A stretch of 10,517 bases of DNA from Acidobacteriota bacterium. Lineage in GTDB: Bacteria; Acidobacteriota; Blastocatellia; Pyrinomonadales; Pyrinomonadaceae. Made by a program: the position numbers and the translations under genes. Where the stretch lies: contig QHXE01000137.1 in NCBI GenBank assembly GCA_003222835.1, positions 1 through 10,517 on the forward strand, written 5' to 3'. The notes under the pieces are model-generated. The model searched no databases. It worked only from the letters and a program-made list of their open reading frames with translations, and had not been told where the DNA came from. This document shows, piece by piece, positions 7,111 to 10,517 of the stretch. How positions within the stretch are numbered: position 1 is the first letter of the stretch; every line of letters begins with the position of its first letter.

Positions 7111-7851
7111 ATGAAAATCGTTCTGGCGGAAGATCGCGGCGGCAAACTGCAGGGCGAGCACTCGTTCGCAACTGACGTAGTTCGTGTCGGCCGGGATCCG
7201 GCCATGTGCCATTACTTCTTCTCGCAGGAGCAATGGCCGATGGTCTCGCGCAAGCATGCGGAGTTCCGGCTTCAGGATGGCCGATGTTTGGTGGCTGACA
7301 CGAATTCTCGCTTCGGCACTTTTGTGAATGGTGAAAAGGTCAGCACGCCGGTTGAAGTGCGAGTCGGCTCTCACGTACAGCTCGGAGCTGGTGGACCAAT
7401 ACTTCGGGTCGTAAGCATTGAACAAACTGCGAAGCCGGACGCGCAGAATCCGTCTGATCTCGCCGGTATCACCACCCTGCGCGAGTCGCAGGAAGCCAAA
7501 GCCGCAGAGGTCTTAGCGCCCAAAGCATCGCCTCTGCAGGAGGACGGTATCGGTACGCGGAAGATGTCGGCTCCTTTGTCAGAACCTCCGCCTGAGAATC
7601 AACTCAAGCCATCTGCCGCCAACGTCCCCGCGTATGTCGAATTGTTCGATTCAGACACGGGGCAGGCAAAGCGCATTCATTTAGACCGAGAGGTCACCCG
7701 CCTCGGGCGCGCGCCGGATAACGAGGTCCTGATCGATGCGGATGCCGCCGTCGTCTCGCGTCATCATGCCGAGATCAAGAAGAGGGGACTGTCAAGCTTT
7801 TTGGCGGCGATCAGATACAGCTTGGAGCAGGCGGTCCAGTTTTGCGCCTGA
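7111..7851 (+). pseudogene. 5' half of an interrupted FHA-ABC exporter gene: FHA1 plus truncated FHA2
   Basis: From ATG 7111 (no clear Shine-Dalgarno) the frame encodes 246 residues. FHA1 spans about 1-104: VGRDP with the phosphate-binding Arg at 28, SRKHAEF (46-52), a DTNSRFGTFVNG turn (63-74), and closing strand QLGAGGPILRV (90-100). A Ser/Pro/Ala linker with possible Thr phosphosites (GITTLRES, GTRKMSAP) follows. FHA2 begins at about 174 with VTRLGRAPDNEVLID and SRHHAEIKKRG (216-226), then loses homology: the next 20 residues are unrelated and end at TGA 7849-7851. The expected C-terminal strand of FHA2, VKLFGGDQIQLGAGGPVLRLIDP, is present in frame 3 from 7791 and runs straight into the next coding region. 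I read this as one gene split by a deletion plus frameshift. FHA domains bind phosphothreonine peptides; FHA1 could still fold if the fragment is made. Confidence 0.8.
7783..7793 (+). other. Frameshift/deletion junction inside the second FHA domain
   Basis: Up to about 7785 frame 1 encodes normal FHA2 sequence (SRHHAEIKKRG); from 7791 frame 3 encodes its normal end (VKLFGGDQIQLGAGG). The central strands, including the conserved S/T-x-N-G turn, are missing between them. Compared with FHA3 of the same protein about 25 residues are gone, and the frame change requires a loss of 3n+1 bases, for example 76. A GGGG run (7784-7787) sits at the junction. Confidence 0.7.
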
Positions 7852-10319
7852 TTGATCCGGCACGTCCGGCGCCGCCTCAACAACAAGTACGGCCAGGAAT
7901 TCAATCGTCGGCACAACCGAGCATTCCGCCGGAGTTCGGACAGATCGCCGCGATGGCCCGTCGCGAGACGATTGTGGCCTCGCGGACCGGCACACTGAAA
8001 CCGACTTCGCGACCGGGTCCGGCGGAGCCACAGTTGCTGGCACGACTTTCATTCGACAATCGCCCGCAGCTCTCAATTGGCCGCGCGCCGGACAATGATA
8101 TCCGGCTCGACGGCCTGCAAATCTCAAATCATCATGCGCGGTTTGCGCTTAGCAATGGCGGCGTCACGGTCGAAGACGCCGGATCAACGAATGGCGTGTA
8201 CGTCAATGGCGAACGCATCAGTGGCCGCCGGCAAGTTCAACTCTCCGACGTCATTCAAATCGGCCCCTTCGTTTTGCAGGCCGACACGAGCCAGGGCGTG
8301 GCGGTCTATGACACGCGATCAAAGACACGCATCGACGGCATCAACATTGTGAAGATTGTGCCCAATCGATCGGGTGGCGGCACAATCAAGCTGCTTGATG
8401 ACGTAGGTCTCACCATTCAGCCGAACGAATTCGTGGGCTTGCTCGGTCCCTCGGGCGCAGGCAAGTCAACGCTTATGGACGCGCTCAATGGAATGCGTCC
8501 GGCGAGCAGCGGCTTTGTGCTCATCAACAATCTCGATCTTTATCGCCATCTGGATTCGCTGAAGCAATCGATCGGCTACGTGCCGCAGGACGACATCATT
8601 CATCGTGAGTTGACCGTCTATCGCACGCTCTATTATGTGGCGCGGCTCCGTTTGTCGCGCGATGTGTCGGGCAGAGAGATCGATCAGATCGTGAATGAAG
8701 TGATGGATGTGACCGGACTCTCTGAACGTCGCGACGTTCCGGTGGCCCAACTTTCCGGCGGCCAAAGAAAGCGGGTTTCGATCGCAGTCGAACTGATGAC
8801 CAAGCCCTCTGTGATCTTTCTGGACGAACCGACCTCGGGTCTCGATCCGGCGACGGAAGAAAAGATCATGAAACTCTTCCGTCAGATAGCAGAAAGCGGC
8901 CGGACGGTAATCCTCACCACGCATGCGATGGAAAACGTCAAGCTCTTCGACAAAATCGTGGTGCTGATGCGCGGCAAGTTAGTCTTTTACGGCGCACCGC
9001 AAGAGGCGCTGTCTCATGTGAAAGCCGAAAGCTTCAAAGACCTTTTCGATAAACTCGAGGCGCCCGTCGATCAGCAAATTGCGACCATACCGCCGCCGCC
9101 TCCGAACGCGAGCAAAGCACAGAAGCGAGCCTTCAAACAACAGCGCGAGCAAATTGCAGAGCAAGTTGCCGACGATTGGAAGCGAAAATTCCAGAATACG
9201 GATACGTATCGCCGCAACGTGGTGGAACCATTGAGCGTTCTGCCGCGCGATGGCCGCGCGCTCGCCCCGCCAAAGCGACGGGCCACCGCCGTTGACGTCG
9301 TGCGGCAGTGGGGCACGCTCACGCGACGCTATCTGGAAGTACTCAGCCGCGACAAATTCAATTTGCTGATTCTGCTTGGACAGGCGCCCGTCATCGCGTT
9401 TCTTACCTATCTCGTAGTTGGCGCGAAGAGTCCGCGCGACTTTCCTTATTTTGTGCTCGGGCTCGTGGCGCTTTGGTTCGGCACCTCGGTGGCGTCTCGC
9501 GAGATCATTCGCGAGCGCGCCATCTATGCACGCGAACGAATGGTCAACCTCGCGCTGTTACCCTATGTCGGCTCAAAACTTTTCGTGCTGGCGCTGATCG
9601 TTTCGTTTCAGTGCCTGCTGCTGTTTGGATCGCTGAAGTTCATGCACTATGCCGGATTGATGAATCTGCCCGGATGGGCCCTGCCGCAGTTCGCCATAAT
9701 CATCGTTACCGCCATGGTCGGCATTGCGCTGGGGCTATTTGTTTCGGCGATGGTGAGGACTTCGGAGATGGCAACCAGTTTGGTACCGCTGATCCTGATT
9801 CCCCAGATTCTCTTTTCCGGTTTGGTGGGCGTACCGCAAGGCGCATCGAAAGTTATCGGCACGCTGATGCCGGCGACGTGGGCGTTCGATGGCATCAAAC
9901 AATTCTCAACACTCGACACGCTGGATGAAGCAGGCTCTGATCCTAAACGCGAGAACAAAGGTCGAGGTCTTTATAAGCACTACGAAGACAGAAACGACCA
10001 GAACATCAAAGATGCGCGCGAGAATGTCGACAAGTACAAGAAAGACGCCGAGAACGATTTGAAGAATTACGAGCGAAAGATGAAGGACTATGTGCGGGAA
10101 TTGCCGAGCGGCCAGCAAGCCACCCAACCCGAAGCGCCGAAGCTAAAGCCAGTTCCGGAAATCCACGGCGCTGACAAGATACCCGAAGACTTGAGCGGCT
10201 ACATCAATTTCCTACATCCATGGGGACATTGGATTATCGATCCTTTCGTGCTAATCGTGATGTTCTTCCTACTGGTGATTGCGACGATCATTACGTTGAG
10301 GGCGCAGGATATTTTGTGA
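7842..10319 (+). CDS. FHA-domain ABC exporter, ABCG/White-type half-transporter (3' part of interrupted gene)
   Basis: The 825 residues from TTG 7842 contain: the tail of FHA2 (1-8); a linker; FHA3 at about 66-147 (IGRAPDND, NHHARF, STNGVYVNG); an ABC ATPase at about 165-400 with Walker A GPSGAGKST (202-210), Q-loop VPQDD (247-251), signature LSGGQRKRV (304-312), Walker B VIFLDEP (324-330), D-loop SGLD and H-loop His361; a charged linker; and an ABC2-type membrane domain with helices near 505-526, 534-550, 578-597, 617-637, 646-665 and 798-820. ATPase-before-membrane order is ABCG/White-like, so it should work as a dimeric exporter; substrate unknown. The loop between helices 5 and 6 is about 130 residues, with a Lys/Glu-rich coiled stretch (700-752). 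All ATPase motifs are intact. TTG 7842 is arbitrary: without the frameshift this reads from ATG 7111. An internal restart at ATG 7953 would keep FHA3 and the transporter but has no clear ribosome-binding site. The layout resembles mycobacterial Rv1747. Confidence 0.9.
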   Translation: MRLIDPARPAPPQQQVRPGIQSSAQPSIPPEFGQIAAMARRETIVASRTGTLKPTSRPGPAEPQLLARLSFDNRPQLSIGRAPDNDIRLDGLQISNHHARFALSNGGVTVEDAGSTNGVYVNGERISGRRQVQLSDVIQIGPFVLQADTSQGVAVYDTRSKTRIDGINIVKIVPNRSGGGTIKLLDDVGLTIQPNEFVGLLGPSGAGKSTLMDALNGMRPASSGFVLINNLDLYRHLDSLKQSIGYVPQDDIIHRELTVYRTLYYVARLRLSRDVSGREIDQIVNEVMDVTGLSERRDVPVAQLSGGQRKRVSIAVELMTKPSVIFLDEPTSGLDPATEEKIMKLFRQIAESGRTVILTTHAMENVKLFDKIVVLMRGKLVFYGAPQEALSHVKAESFKDLFDKLEAPVDQQIATIPPPPPNASKAQKRAFKQQREQIAEQVADDWKRKFQNTDTYRRNVVEPLSVLPRDGRALAPPKRRATAVDVVRQWGTLTRRYLEVLSRDKFNLLILLGQAPVIAFLTYLVVGAKSPRDFPYFVLGLVALWFGTSVASREIIRERAIYARERMVNLALLPYVGSKLFVLALIVSFQCLLLFGSLKFMHYAGLMNLPGWALPQFAIIIVTAMVGIALGLFVSAMVRTSEMATSLVPLILIPQILFSGLVGVPQGASKVIGTLMPATWAFDGIKQFSTLDTLDEAGSDPKRENKGRGLYKHYEDRNDQNIKDARENVDKYKKDAENDLKNYERKMKDYVRELPSGQQATQPEAPKLKPVPEIHGADKIPEDLSGYINFLHPWGHWIIDPFVLIVMFFLLVIATIITLRAQDIL

Positions 10320-10427
10320 GGAACCGAGTCTTCTGAAAATACGGTGACCTGTATCCGGACCCGTCTCGACTTTTCAGCAACCTGCCGGACCTCGCGCAGT
10401 CACAGTCAACTTAAGACGTTGGCGGAC
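10320..10427. other. Gap between convergent genes
   Basis: This is 108 bases between the exporter stop and the stop of a reverse-strand gene. A weak stem is possible: CTGAAAA at 10333-10339 with TTTTCAG at 10371-10377, plus ACGG/CCGT inside. It could act as a bidirectional terminator, but the long internal loop makes this a low-confidence suggestion. Confidence 0.3.
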
Positions 10428-10517
10428 CTAATTCTTCGGCGGCGGTTTGTGGTAAATCTGGACATAAAGCACTTCTGCGTTATGAGGATTCATAGCCTGG
10501 AGAATCTTGTATTCCTC
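10428..10517 (-). CDS. C-terminal tail of an unidentified convergent gene (partial)
   Basis: On the reverse strand the frame is open from the window edge at 10517 to TAG at 10430-10428, giving 29 residues that end ...NPHNAEVLYVQIYHKPPPKN. The mix of residues and the Pro/Lys-rich last six look like a real protein end, and a convergent partner fits after the exporter stop. It is too short to assign a family. Its start and most of the gene lie beyond the window. Confidence 0.5.
   Translation of the reverse strand, partial: EEYKILQAMNPHNAEVLYVQIYHKPPPKN

Noticed and set aside
9308..9928. 206-codon + frame inside the exporter membrane domain
   Set aside because: It overlaps the ABC2 membrane domain, whose hydrophobic helices are clearly in the other frame.
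10333..10377. Intrinsic terminator after the exporter gene
   Set aside because: The outer stem is only 7 pairs with a large, poorly paired interior and no clear T-run; kept only as a weak note in the gap entry.

Overview
The window reads as about 10.5 kb of an acidobacterial-type chromosome. My best guess is Acidobacteriota, Blastocatellia/Pyrinomonadaceae-like. This rests on gene style: moderately high GC, short N-terminal zinc ribbons joined to low-complexity linkers and one membrane helix, a multi-Ig/FN3 surface protein, and a multi-FHA ABC exporter. No rRNA, tRNA or marker gene confirms the taxonomy. All confident genes lie on the + strand except a gene tail at the right edge.

Layout. 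(1) 2-1147: C-terminal part of a membrane-anchored protein (charged coiled coil, one TM helix, extracytoplasmic SUMF1/FGE-type domain without cysteines); the N-terminus lies outside and could be a Ser/Thr kinase. (2) 1227-3554: secreted multidomain surface protein with a duplicated ~165-residue module, a DUF5648-like segment, FN3 and a bacterial Ig domain. Its C-terminus runs into a broken Ig-like stretch (about 3470-3870), then about 220 bases with nothing recognisable. (3) 4095-5327: exported TPR protein. (4) 5367-6995: zinc-ribbon / Pro-Ser-rich / TM / PsbP-like protein carrying three tandem 78-bp repeats, probably co-transcribed with (3). (5) 7015-7093: a 79-nt near-perfect palindrome in the intergenic gap. 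(6) 7111-7851 and 7842-10319: two halves of what looks like one FHA-FHA-FHA-ABCG-type exporter gene. It is broken inside the second FHA domain by an apparent deletion of about 25 codons plus a frameshift. (7) 10428-10517: the last 29 codons of an unidentified convergent gene.

How it may fit together (inference). The gene (1) architecture and the FHA domains both suggest phosphothreonine signalling at the membrane. FHA domains read pThr peptides, and the zinc-ribbon protein has two similar cytoplasmic Thr motifs (FDPYKT and DPFKT) that are candidate phosphosites. The exporter resembles mycobacterial Rv1747 (FHA-ABC, kinase-controlled) in layout. The secreted genes (2-4) would be envelope components. 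Whether the two interrupted loci are genuine decay or assembly/sequencing errors cannot be decided from this window.
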